Source of the DNA: Pseudomonadota bacterium
GTDB lineage: Bacteria > Pseudomonadota > Gammaproteobacteria > Steroidobacterales > Steroidobacteraceae
DNA: 64,000 nt
Reading direction: 5' to 3'
Assembly: GCA_003242685.1 (NCBI GenBank)
Contig: QGVD01000008.1
Span: 5,000 to 68,999, forward strand
The notes under the pieces are model-generated. The model saw only the letters and a program-made list of their open reading frames with translations, did no database searches and was not told the origin of the DNA. Every line of letters begins with the position of its first letter. Within the stretch, counting starts at the first letter, position 1. The translations under genes were made by a program, and so were the position numbers. Shown here in pieces: positions 49,477 to 57,944 of the stretch.

Positions 49477-52455
49477 TCAGAAGTTGACGGTGAACGTCGC
49501 GAACCACTGACGTCCCAGGACGTCGTACACCTGCGCGAACGTATTGCCGTTGCAGCTACCCGCCGGGCAGTTGTCCTGGCCGACGAGCGGCGGATCCCTG
49601 TCGAGCAGGTTGTTCACGCCGATGCGCAGAGTGTAGTTGTCGATGAACGTCATGGCCGCCGACACGTCCAGGTAGCTGACGCTGCCGAAACGGGCATCCG
49701 TCCGCGGAACTTCACCCTGGAGCTGCGGGTTGGGGCTGGTCGTCTCCACCCGCACCGAGTCGAAGTAGCGCCAGGTGGCCGACACGTCCAGACCACGCCA
49801 CGGCGTCTGCCAGTCGGCGCGCAGCTGATGCCGCCACTTGAAGGTCGGGATGCCGCAGGTGCCGCCGTACAGGCCGAGGCAGTCGAACGTGCCGATGCCC
49901 TTCACGAGCTCCGTCACGGCTTCCTTGAGGCGAGTGCCGACCATGTTCAGACCCAGGCGATGCCCATCGCCGAAGCGGAACGTGTAGTTGGCCTGGATGT
50001 CGATGCCCTTCACACCGAGGAAGCCGATGTTCTCGCTCGTGTCTTCGATGTACCCGTTGGGGGTGAGCCACAGCGAGCCGGACGCATCGCGGTGGATCTT
50101 GTCGCAGAAGATCGGATCGCCGGTCGCTATGCACTGGTTGATGTAGGCATTCGCGTTGCCGCCCACGAGCGAGCTGATCGCGTCCTCGACCTCGATGTCG
50201 AAGTAGTCGAGGGACACGGACAGGCCGGGCACGAAGCTCGGCTGGAACACGACACCGAAGGAAATCGTGTCGGACGACTCGGGCTGCAGGTTCGGGTTGC
50301 CGCCGAGCAGACCATTGTACTGGGCCGCCGGATTCTCCGGCACGTTGCCGTACTGCTCCGGCGTCATGCCCGTGCGCATGCACTGCTCCAGCGTGGCGGT
50401 CGGCGTGCCGTCGCACGGATCCGTGGTGCCGTCGAGGAGCACCGTCGCCGGAGAGAAGAGCTCGCCGACGCTCGGCGCGCGCACCGCGCGCGCGTAGCTG
50501 CCGCGGAAGCGCAGGCCCGGCATGGGTGCCCAGTCGGCGCCGAACTTGTAGGTGTCCGTCTCGAACCCGACGTTGTAGTCGGAATAACGATAACCGGCCT
50601 CCACCGTGATCGCCTCGGCACCGCGCCTGCCCTCGACGAGCGGCAGGCGGCCCTCGAAGAAGATCTCCTTGACGTTGTAGCCGCCCCTGGTGGGCAGGGT
50701 GGCACCGCCCTGTCCGGCCAGGTCACCCGTGGAGAATGCCAGGTCGGGCTGGAACTCCGTCTGCTCTTCGCGCCACTCGAGACCGACGTTGATCGCCAGT
50801 CCGCTCTCCGCGGTCGGCAGCTTCACGTAGTTCGTGAGGTCACCCGTCACGTTCGCGTTCGCGACGCGCTGGATGTGATCGGCGCGGATGAGACCCGGCG
50901 TCTGCAGATAGTCCAGCGCCTCCTGCGTCACGCCACCAGGCACCCAGATGTTCCACGGCACGCAGTTCGGATCGGTGCCGTCCACGACCGACCGGCACAC
51001 GGGTTCGCCGGTGTCGGGATGCGGGATGACATCGAGCGCGCGCAGCGTCCGGACGATGGAGAAGTCGTTCAGATAGGTGCTCGCGCGCTCCGTCCTGCCG
51101 TGCTGGAAGTACGCATCGTACTGCCAGTTGTCGTTGATGCTGCCCCGGATGCCGGCGACGACGCGGAACGCCGTGTGGCCGATGTCGTCCTGGCGTGCGC
51201 CGCCCTCGACGTTGCGACGGCCGATGAGCACGACGCCGGTGTCATCCGGTCCGAGACCGAACCGCGTGCAGAACTCCTGCACCTGATCCGGAGAGAGCAG
51301 CGGATTGCTGCAGCTCACGTTGACGGTATTGAAGAACGAGCCGCTCGGCGCGATCTGCGCGACGGAACGGTCGTCCATGTACATCAGCTCGCCGTAGACC
51401 TCGGTGCGCTCGCCGAGGTCGTAGTCCATGAACAGGCCGGCCGTGTAGCGCTCGTCGGGCCGCTGATAGTAGTTGAGCGGGCCGAAGTTGTACTGATCCG
51501 CGGCCGTGAAGGGCCGCAGAGTTCCGCCGGCATCGACCACCAGGTCGCTGACGATGGTGCCCGGCGGCACGGGGTTGCCCGTATCGGGATCGAGGGTGAT
51601 ACCGACGGGGTCGACCACGAAGAAGTGCGCCGCGGCGCTGGTGCCCGAGCCGCCGCACGTGAACACGTCGCCGGAGTCGAACGCGCAGGCGCTGTAGTCG
51701 AATTGCGACTGCAGCACGGCGTCGACCTTCCGGTACGTTGCGTAGAAGACGGCGTGGCCGGGCTGATCGGGGCCGCCGAGTCCCAGAGCGAAAGTGATGT
51801 CGCGCGTGTACCCGACGTCCACGTTGCGCTTCGGCAGATCGAAGCCGCTCTCGCGAACGATGCCGGCCACCTCGCTGTCGTTCCTGTGCTGATACCAGCC
51901 GTAGTTGGCCTCGAGCTTCACTCCCTGGAACTCGGTGTCCATGACGAAGTTGACGACGCCCGCGACGGCGTCGGCGCCGTACACCGACGAGGCACCGCCC
52001 GTCAGCACGTCGACGCGCTTGACGAGCGCCATGGGAATGTTGTTGAGGTCGGCTGCGTTGCCACCGTCCGGATCGCCGGGCATCAGGCGGCGGCCGTTCA
52101 CGAGCACCAGTGTGCGCTCCGAGCCGAGGCCGCGCAGGTTGACGGTCGCCGTACCGTCCGCGCCGTTGGCGATGTTGGATCCCTGGGCGGCGAAGGCCTG
52201 AGGCAGCTGGTTGATGATGTCCTCGACGCGCACCCTGCCCGTGGAGGTGAGCGCTTCGGCGGAGATTGCGGTCACCGGGCTGATCGACTCCAGGTTCGGA
52301 GATGCGATGCGGGTACCGGTGACCGTCACGGTCTGCAGCTCATCCGCGCTGTCCTGATCCTGTGCGAGGACCGGCAGGCTCGCCGTAGCGGCGATGACCG
52401 TGCTCATGATCAGAGCACGGCGTACCGCCCGTCCTATCTCGTGATTGCGGGTCAT
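49477..52455 (-). CDS. Large TonB-dependent receptor
   Basis: The 992-residue receptor starts at the ATG at 52455 behind AAGGAGGAAT. The signal peptide ends at LPVLAQDQ. A TonB-box-like LQTVTVTGTRI leads into the plug (about 40-170, with TVNLRGLGSERTLVLVNGRR and VDVLTGGASSVYGADAVAGV). A long barrel follows, ending in the aromatic TFTVNF. Cysteine pairs in extracellular loops suggest disulfides. This subclass with the LRGLGS-x-R-T/N-LVL-x-x-GRR motif is abundant in Xanthomonadales, Caulobacterales and Sphingomonadales, and often imports plant, peptide or polysaccharide breakdown products. The ligand is unknown. Confidence 0.93.
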   Translation of the reverse strand: MTRNHEIGRAVRRALIMSTVIAATASLPVLAQDQDSADELQTVTVTGTRIASPNLESISPVTAISAEALTSTGRVRVEDIINQLPQAFAAQGSNIANGADGTATVNLRGLGSERTLVLVNGRRLMPGDPDGGNAADLNNIPMALVKRVDVLTGGASSVYGADAVAGVVNFVMDTEFQGVKLEANYGWYQHRNDSEVAGIVRESGFDLPKRNVDVGYTRDITFALGLGGPDQPGHAVFYATYRKVDAVLQSQFDYSACAFDSGDVFTCGGSGTSAAAHFFVVDPVGITLDPDTGNPVPPGTIVSDLVVDAGGTLRPFTAADQYNFGPLNYYQRPDERYTAGLFMDYDLGERTEVYGELMYMDDRSVAQIAPSGSFFNTVNVSCSNPLLSPDQVQEFCTRFGLGPDDTGVVLIGRRNVEGGARQDDIGHTAFRVVAGIRGSINDNWQYDAYFQHGRTERASTYLNDFSIVRTLRALDVIPHPDTGEPVCRSVVDGTDPNCVPWNIWVPGGVTQEALDYLQTPGLIRADHIQRVANANVTGDLTNYVKLPTAESGLAINVGLEWREEQTEFQPDLAFSTGDLAGQGGATLPTRGGYNVKEIFFEGRLPLVEGRRGAEAITVEAGYRYSDYNVGFETDTYKFGADWAPMPGLRFRGSYARAVRAPSVGELFSPATVLLDGTTDPCDGTPTATLEQCMRTGMTPEQYGNVPENPAAQYNGLLGGNPNLQPESSDTISFGVVFQPSFVPGLSVSLDYFDIEVEDAISSLVGGNANAYINQCIATGDPIFCDKIHRDASGSLWLTPNGYIEDTSENIGFLGVKGIDIQANYTFRFGDGHRLGLNMVGTRLKEAVTELVKGIGTFDCLGLYGGTCGIPTFKWRHQLRADWQTPWRGLDVSATWRYFDSVRVETTSPNPQLQGEVPRTDARFGSVSYLDVSAAMTFIDNYTLRIGVNNLLDRDPPLVGQDNCPAGSCNGNTFAQVYDVLGRQWFATFTVNF

Positions 52456-52858
52456 CTGAGGATTCCTCCTTGAACGTTTGGGACCGTTTGGAAATTGCTC
52501 GAGCCGGCGAATCGACGCGGAGACGCCAGCCGTACCCCGATCTGGCCGAGGCTCGGAAGCCGATGGCATCGACCGCCAAGCTCGCGTGGCGCCGATGTTA
52601 TAGTGAGGCCGCAGTCCGCGGAAGCTTTTTTGCAAATAAGCAACAACGCATGGACCGTCTGTCGGGCAGAGATTCCGACCGACGAACGTCGTTGCAAATG
52701 CTTTCGTGCAGCGGATCGGAAGGGCAAAGGGCGCGTTCCCGGGGAAACGATATCGATTCGAGGGTGCAGTCGTTGCCTGTATACAACGACGACTTGCGGA
52801 TCACGTGACTCGTTGCTTCGACTGCTTCGAGATCCTCCGACGCTCGGACGGCGCTGCG
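52456..52858. promoter_or_regulatory. Regulatory spacer upstream of the large receptor gene
   Basis: No gene is seen in about 400 bases. A TATAAC hexamer on the minus strand (52597-52602) and an AT-rich block (52622-52650) could form the receptor promoter. A dyad GTCGTTG-N8-CAACGAC (52769-52790) resembles an operator. The small secreted protein gene ends at 52859 on the same strand, so the dyad might instead be the loop end of its transcript. Confidence 0.45.
52769..52790. promoter_or_regulatory. Dyad GTCGTTG-N8-CAACGAC
   Basis: The 7-bp arms are perfectly complementary around CCTGTATA. The size and symmetry suit a dimeric repressor site upstream of the receptor gene at 52455, some 310 bases from its start. 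No T-tract accompanies it. Confidence 0.35.
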
Positions 52859-53329
52859 TCACTCGATCCTTCTGACGGTCAGCATCCACCGGATGCCATC
52901 GACGTACATGCGGTATCCGCCGAGCTTCCCCCTCTGTATGCGGGCCCTGTACGTGCGATCCGATGCGAGCCGCTGGTTGGAAGGAGACGCAACCGTTTCG
53001 CGCCACACCTGGCCGTTCGCCAGCCGGAAGACGCCGAGCCCCTGCGCGTCATACGTCGCGGAGACGATCTCGACTTCCACTGCCGTCTCTGCCGGGCTGC
53101 GCTGACGCTGCGCCCTGCGCAGCTGCTCTTCGCCGAGCTCCGGCGTTTGAGCGGCGGATGAATCGGAAGCCGCTCCCGCCGTCATCCGCTCCCGCAGCGC
53201 CGCCTCGAGGCAGGCGATGTGAGCGGGCGGGTCGTCGCCATGAACCGCACGGCACTCGAGCACCGGATCGCTCCCGGCGGATGCCGCCGCGGCAGCGAGC
53301 AGCAGGAAATACGGTGTGAGCAGATCCAT
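52859..53329 (-). CDS. Small secreted protein, LxNGQxW family (copy 2)
   Basis: The 156-residue protein starts at the ATG at 53329. A hydrophobic signal peptide (LLTPYFLLLAAAAASAG) is followed by a cysteine pair in DPVLECRAVHGDDPPAHIAC, an Arg/Gln-rich linker and the C-terminal domain FRLANGQVWRETVASPSNQR / ARIQRGKLGGYRMYVDGIRW. This parallels the protein at 48322-48840. It lies between the two large receptor genes on the same strand, directly behind the terminator of the 971-residue receptor. Periplasmic location is likely. Function unknown. Confidence 0.75.
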   Translation of the reverse strand: MDLLTPYFLLLAAAAASAGSDPVLECRAVHGDDPPAHIACLEAALRERMTAGAASDSSAAQTPELGEEQLRRAQRQRSPAETAVEVEIVSATYDAQGLGVFRLANGQVWRETVASPSNQRLASDRTYRARIQRGKLGGYRMYVDGIRWMLTVRRIE

Positions 53330-53420
53330 GTCCGGGATCCCGACCGAAGCGAGCAACTGCGGAAAGTCTACAGCAGCGATGCCCGCTGCCGCCGATGGCA
53401 CGCGTGCGGAGAAACGCGCA

Positions 53421-53455
53421 AAGAAAAAGGGGCGGAAGAACGAGTCTTCCGCCCC
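53421..53455 (-). terminator. Intrinsic terminator of the 971-residue receptor gene
   Basis: On the minus strand, an 11-bp stem GGGGCGGAAGA / TCTTCCGCCCC with a five-base loop is followed by TTTTTCTT. It lies 27 bases after the receptor stop. Confidence 0.9.
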
Positions 53456-53481
53456 TGCAGCCACCGGTGAGGAGTGACGGA

Positions 53482-56397
53482 TTACATCCGCGCCTCGAAG
53501 CCGATGAAGTACCGGCGACCGAGCACGTCGTAGGTCGACGGATCGGTGTTCGCCTGCACGTTCGGCGTGTAGAGCCGCGGCCTCTGGTTGCCCAGGTTGT
53601 TGACGCCGAGACGGAACGAGATGTTCTCCGTCAGGTTGTACCGGCTCGTCAGATCGAAGTACCACGTATCTGGCACGCCGGTGTTCTGCAGCGGCGAGCT
53701 GCCGGTGACGACGTTGGCGTGGATCATCGAGTCGATGTACCGCGTCGTCAGCTGCACCATCAGATTCTGGCGCGAGAACGTCGTAATGAGCGTTCCCTTC
53801 CACTCGGGTGATGCGGAGCCCGTCGTCTGGCCGATCGATCCGGCGAAGTCGTAGACCGGGTCGGCGGACGAGGTCTGCTGCTCGAACTTCTCGAGCCAGG
53901 TCGCGACGAGGCGGAAGTTGAGGTTACCGAGCTCGCGGACCGGGAAGCCCCAGTCGACCGAGAAGTCGATACCGCTCGTCTCGAACACGGCCTGGTTGCG
54001 CGAGAGCTGCTGCAGCTCGATGACGCCGCCGTTGTTCGGGTCGCGCTTGAAGAGCTGGCACCACTCGTTGTTGATGTCGTACGTCGGGTTGGCGTTATCG
54101 CGGTTGTAGCAGCGCTGCACGATCGTCACCGCGCCGACGGCCGCGATCACGTCCTCGACCTCGATCGACCAGTAGTCGATCGAGAAGGTCAGGCGCTCGA
54201 GCATCGGGCTCTCGAACGGCGAGCTCAGGACGAAGCCGAGGGTGAACGAGTCGGCGGTCTCGGGCTTGAGGTTCGGATTGCCGCCCGTGATGCCGTTGAA
54301 CTGACCCGAGGGCTGGACGAACGTCGGGCTGCCGGCAACCGCCGACTGCGCCGCGCAGAGCGCCTGGACCTGCGCACCGTTCGGGCCGTTGCGGTACTGA
54401 GCTGCGATGGCACCCGTGGTGTTGCAGGGATCCGCGTTCGTGGCCGTCGGGAAGTTGTTGAGCTGCGGCGCGAAGAGCTCCTGGATGTTCGGGCTGCGCA
54501 CGGCGTGCTGCAGACCGCCGCGGAAGCGTGCCCAGCTGTTGAACGTCCAGTCGAGCGTCGCCTTCCAGGTCTCGTTGGAGCCGAACAGGTTGTTGTCCGT
54601 CAGACGGATACCGGTCGTGAGCGACAGTCGCTCGACGCCCGGCTTCCCGGCGAGCAGCGGGATGGAGAACTCGGCGAACACGTCCGTGTAGTCGAGTTCA
54701 CCCGAGACGGGAAGCTGCTGATTGAAGCCCGCGACGATACCCGGCTGCAGACCGCTGTCCGGCCGGAAGTCGAAGCTGAGGTCGCGGTAGCCGATACCGA
54801 GAGCGGTCTGAACCGTGCCCGCCGGCAGCTCGAACAGATCGCCGTTGAACACGGCCTCGATGACGTTCTGCTCGACCACCGTGAGGTTCTTGGCCTCGAG
54901 GCTGATGTAGTCCTTGCACGCGTCGCTGATCGGCGCGGAGCCGAAGAGGTTGAGGCCGCCCGCGCAGATCGAGGCGCCACCGTCGGGAGCATCGAGGAGC
55001 TCCTGCACGCGGTCGCGGCGGACGTTGCCGCCCTGGATCTCGTTCAGGACGGAGCGGCCGTAGGACGCGTATACGTCGTAGGTCCAGCTGCCGGCGATGT
55101 CACCCTTGGCACCCGTCGTCACCTGCCAGACGTCGTGCGTGTTGTATCCCGTGCGGCCGCCGAGGTCGTTGAAACGCTTGGAGAAGGCGAGCGGCGCGTC
55201 CGGGTTGTCTCGAGAGGCTAAGAGGGAGGCGAGACTCGCGGGAATGAACGGGTTCGTCACCGGGATGGTGAAGCCCGTCGTACCGCCGGCGGGTGTCGGT
55301 GCGAGCTCCTGCAGGGCGTTGTAGTTCGTGTACATCGCCTGCACGTACGGCCGGAAGTGGTCCGACATGTCGATGCCGACGCGCGAGTAGAGGCTCCAGC
55401 GCTCCATCGGCAGCACGAGGATGTTGTCGGGCTCGAAGTTGTACGAAAAGATGTCCGGCCAGAACTGCTGCGCGATGTGCGAGTCCGGTCCGGTATAGCC
55501 GACTGCGTTGCGGGTCGGATCACCTTGCACGCCCGTGCAGAAGATCGAGCCGTCCGGGTTGAACCCGAATCCCGCGAAGCCGCCGTTCGTGTTGCACTGG
55601 TTCGGGCCGAAGAGCGCGTCGACGGCAGCCTGCGACGGAGTGTTCGTGCCCGGCGACCAGGAACCGCCCGGGAAGATCGAGGTCGTGTTGCTCGCCTGCG
55701 CCGAGAAAGCGCGGGCGTCCTTGTACAGATCCTCGCGGTTGAAGTAGCTCACGTTGAAGACGGCGTTGCCGCGATCGTCGGCGAAGTTACCGCCGAAGGT
55801 GAGGTCCGCGCCCCACTCCTGGCCGTCACCTTCCTCGGTGAGGTGATAGCTGCTGTTGATCGCGAATCCGTCGTACCGCTCCTTCAGGATGAAGTTGGTG
55901 ACGCCGGCGACCGCGTCCGGGCCGTAGGTCATGGCCGCGCCGCCGGTGATCACCTCGACGCGCTCGATCAGCGCAGCGGGAATCGTGTTGACGTCGACGA
56001 CGGAGCCGCCGCTCGAACCGCCCATCGGCCGGCGGCCGTCCAGCAGCACGAGGTTACGGGTGGAGCCGAGACCACGAAGATCGATCAGCGCGCGCCCGTT
56101 CAGGCTGGGGTTGTTCGACTGGGAGCTGACGCTGGGGACGACCTGAGGCAGCGTGTTGAGGTAATGATCGACGGTCACGTAGCCGCTGTTGATCATTTCC
56201 TCCTGGCCGACCGTCAGCAGCGGGCTTTCGGCAATGGCGTCTCGCTTGAGAATGCGCGTGCCAGTGACCGTGACGGTCTGGACGTCGGCGTCCTGATCCT
56301 GTGCCGATACCGGCAGGGTGGACAGGCTCGCCGCAGCAACCGCGCTCGTTACGAGCGCACGGTGCACTGCGCGCGCAATTCTGCTGTTGCGGGTCAT
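53482..56397 (-). CDS. Large TonB-dependent receptor
   Basis: The 971-residue receptor starts at the ATG at 56397 behind AGGAGGAACCC. The signal peptide ends near LPVSAQDQ. DVQTVTVTGTRILKRDAIAE leads into the plug (ALIDLRGLGSTRNLVLLDGR, VEVITGGAAMTYGPDAVAGV). The barrel continues to RRYFIGFEARM, ending in Met rather than the usual terminal aromatic. It shares the N-terminal style (MTRNSRIARAVHRAL) and plug motifs with the neighbouring 992-residue receptor but differs widely in the barrel, so the two probably take different ligands. Each has its own terminator and is likely regulated separately. Confidence 0.93.
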   Translation of the reverse strand: MTRNSRIARAVHRALVTSAVAAASLSTLPVSAQDQDADVQTVTVTGTRILKRDAIAESPLLTVGQEEMINSGYVTVDHYLNTLPQVVPSVSSQSNNPSLNGRALIDLRGLGSTRNLVLLDGRRPMGGSSGGSVVDVNTIPAALIERVEVITGGAAMTYGPDAVAGVTNFILKERYDGFAINSSYHLTEEGDGQEWGADLTFGGNFADDRGNAVFNVSYFNREDLYKDARAFSAQASNTTSIFPGGSWSPGTNTPSQAAVDALFGPNQCNTNGGFAGFGFNPDGSIFCTGVQGDPTRNAVGYTGPDSHIAQQFWPDIFSYNFEPDNILVLPMERWSLYSRVGIDMSDHFRPYVQAMYTNYNALQELAPTPAGGTTGFTIPVTNPFIPASLASLLASRDNPDAPLAFSKRFNDLGGRTGYNTHDVWQVTTGAKGDIAGSWTYDVYASYGRSVLNEIQGGNVRRDRVQELLDAPDGGASICAGGLNLFGSAPISDACKDYISLEAKNLTVVEQNVIEAVFNGDLFELPAGTVQTALGIGYRDLSFDFRPDSGLQPGIVAGFNQQLPVSGELDYTDVFAEFSIPLLAGKPGVERLSLTTGIRLTDNNLFGSNETWKATLDWTFNSWARFRGGLQHAVRSPNIQELFAPQLNNFPTATNADPCNTTGAIAAQYRNGPNGAQVQALCAAQSAVAGSPTFVQPSGQFNGITGGNPNLKPETADSFTLGFVLSSPFESPMLERLTFSIDYWSIEVEDVIAAVGAVTIVQRCYNRDNANPTYDINNEWCQLFKRDPNNGGVIELQQLSRNQAVFETSGIDFSVDWGFPVRELGNLNFRLVATWLEKFEQQTSSADPVYDFAGSIGQTTGSASPEWKGTLITTFSRQNLMVQLTTRYIDSMIHANVVTGSSPLQNTGVPDTWYFDLTSRYNLTENISFRLGVNNLGNQRPRLYTPNVQANTDPSTYDVLGRRYFIGFEARM

Positions 56398-56746
56398 GGG
56401 TTCCTCCTGCAAAAGGGCTGAGATTCTTCTTGGGTGTGGAACCGGCTGTTCGAATTCGATTCGCCGGTCTGCGCTACCCCCTGCCAATCCATGACTTTGC
56501 TGGAGATCAAAGGCTGGCTGGCGTGGCGGCGATACTAACAGCGACGCTTGCTGCGCGGAAGCGATTTGCCGGGATGCAACAGCGGTTTTGCAGGGAAGTG
56601 GGACGTCGTCCAGACCGGGGACAAGGAAGCCGTTGCGGACTCGCCACATGCCTGCATGAGGCGCGTGGTGAGCCGGCAACGGAGGGAGCGGGGCGAAGCC
56701 CGGCTGCAGGGACCGCGGGCAGGAGCTGCGCCTGCCCGATCGTGAG

Positions 56747-57229
56747 TCATTCGACCCGCCGCCACTCGAGTCGGTCGCCGACGCGGATTCCCCGCCGTTC
56801 GACCTCACCGCCGCGGATCTCGAGCACTGCCGCTACGGGCACGTCGGTGCCGATCGTGTCGAGCGAGTGCGGACGGGCGCGCTCGGCGATGTGCACGATG
56901 CGTCCGTCCGCGCCCGCGAAGAGCATGTCGAGCTCGATGTAGGTGTTCTTCATCCACATGCTCACGGGGCGCGGCTTCTCGTGCACGAAGAGCATGCCCT
57001 CGTCGGCGGGCAGGTCGCGTACGAACATCAGGCCCTGTGCCTGGCGGGCCGGCGTGTCGGCGATCCTGACGTCGAAGCGATGCACGCGATCGCGGGTTTC
57101 GATCTCGACCACCGCGCGCGGAAAGCGCGTGAGATCCTCGATCGGCGCGATCTGCGCGCCGGCGACCGCCGCCATCCCGGCGGCCGCGAGCATCAGAAGG
57201 TTGCGGCGGGTCACGCGCTCAGCGCTCAC
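56747..57229 (-). CDS. DUF192 family exported protein
   Basis: The 160-residue protein starts with GTG at 57229, overlapping the end of the upstream gene. A twin-Arg-like signal (RVTRRNLLMLAAAGMAAVAG) is followed by the DUF192 core: VVEIETRDRVHRFDVRIADT, RQAQGLMFVRDLPADEGMLF, SMWMKNTYIELDMLF and VAAVLEIRGGEVERRGIRVG. DUF192 proteins are small beta-rich domains of unknown function, usually exported. Family assignment is firm. Confidence 0.92.
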   Translation of the reverse strand: MSAERVTRRNLLMLAAAGMAAVAGAQIAPIEDLTRFPRAVVEIETRDRVHRFDVRIADTPARQAQGLMFVRDLPADEGMLFVHEKPRPVSMWMKNTYIELDMLFAGADGRIVHIAERARPHSLDTIGTDVPVAAVLEIRGGEVERRGIRVGDRLEWRRVE

Positions 57230-57824
57230 GGGTGTCCTCCAGCGGGCGCGACGGCGGCTCCTCTTCGAAGGTCGCGCGTCCCGCGAAATCGAAGCTGCTC
57301 ACGAGGATGCGCTCGTCGCGGCTGATGGCGTTCGCGGGGCTCACGCAGAATCCGCGCGCGACGACGCGATAGGTGCGTCGCGGGCCCGCGAGATCGCCGA
57401 TGCGCTCCTGCCGCAGCTCGTCTACCGTGCAGTTGGCATCGCCGCGCGTGGCGAAGAGCCGGTCCTCGCCCTCGAAGATGACGGTGAGGTTGGTCGGAAG
57501 CGCACGGCCGGCAGCGCCCTCACCGATGGAGCCGACGCCGAACACCATGCGTACGCGCCGTCCATCGGCCCGCAGCGGTCCTGCGAAGCTCAACCGTATG
57601 CCGCTTCCATCGGGTCGCGGGCTGCCGTCGCATTCCAGCTCGGAGTTGCGGAAGTCGATGTCGAGATCGAGCGCACCGCGGATGCGTGCGCGCAGAAAAC
57701 CGTTTCCCGTCGCGATGCACCCCTGTGGCGCGTGTGTGCTCTGATGCGGAGCGCTCGCAGCGTAGCCTGAACCGGTGAGCACGGCTGCGAGCGCGAGCGC
57801 CGATACGGTACGGTGGACGGGCAT
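57219..57824 (-). CDS. Secreted protein of unknown function
   Basis: The 201-residue protein starts at the ATG at 57824. A signal peptide (TVSALALAAVLTGSGYAASA) is followed by a mainly beta domain with four cysteines (GCIATGNGF, LECDGSP, ANCTVDEL, GFCVSPAN), probably paired in the periplasm. Its end overlaps the DUF192 start by 11 bases, so they form a two-gene unit. The two divergent units here and at 57945 are separated by about 120 bases. I do not recognise the family. Confidence 0.75.
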   Translation of the reverse strand: MPVHRTVSALALAAVLTGSGYAASAPHQSTHAPQGCIATGNGFLRARIRGALDLDIDFRNSELECDGSPRPDGSGIRLSFAGPLRADGRRVRMVFGVGSIGEGAAGRALPTNLTVIFEGEDRLFATRGDANCTVDELRQERIGDLAGPRRTYRVVARGFCVSPANAISRDERILVSSFDFAGRATFEEEPPSRPLEDTRER

Positions 57825-57944
57825 GCGCTCAAGTCTAACCCGCAGCACACGCCGGAGACGTGTCCAAGATCGAGGGGTGCGTCGCGCTGTTGCCCTTCGA
57901 TGACCTGTTAAACTGCCCGCTGCTGCGGAAGGACCCGAATAAGC

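Noticed and set aside
49828..52473. 881-codon open frame on the plus strand
   Set aside because: It is antisense to the 992-residue receptor; no signal peptide or domain and no ribosome site.
52622..52650. T-run near CTTTTTTGCAAATAAGC as a plus-strand terminator
   Set aside because: No stem of useful length precedes it, and no plus-strand gene ends there.
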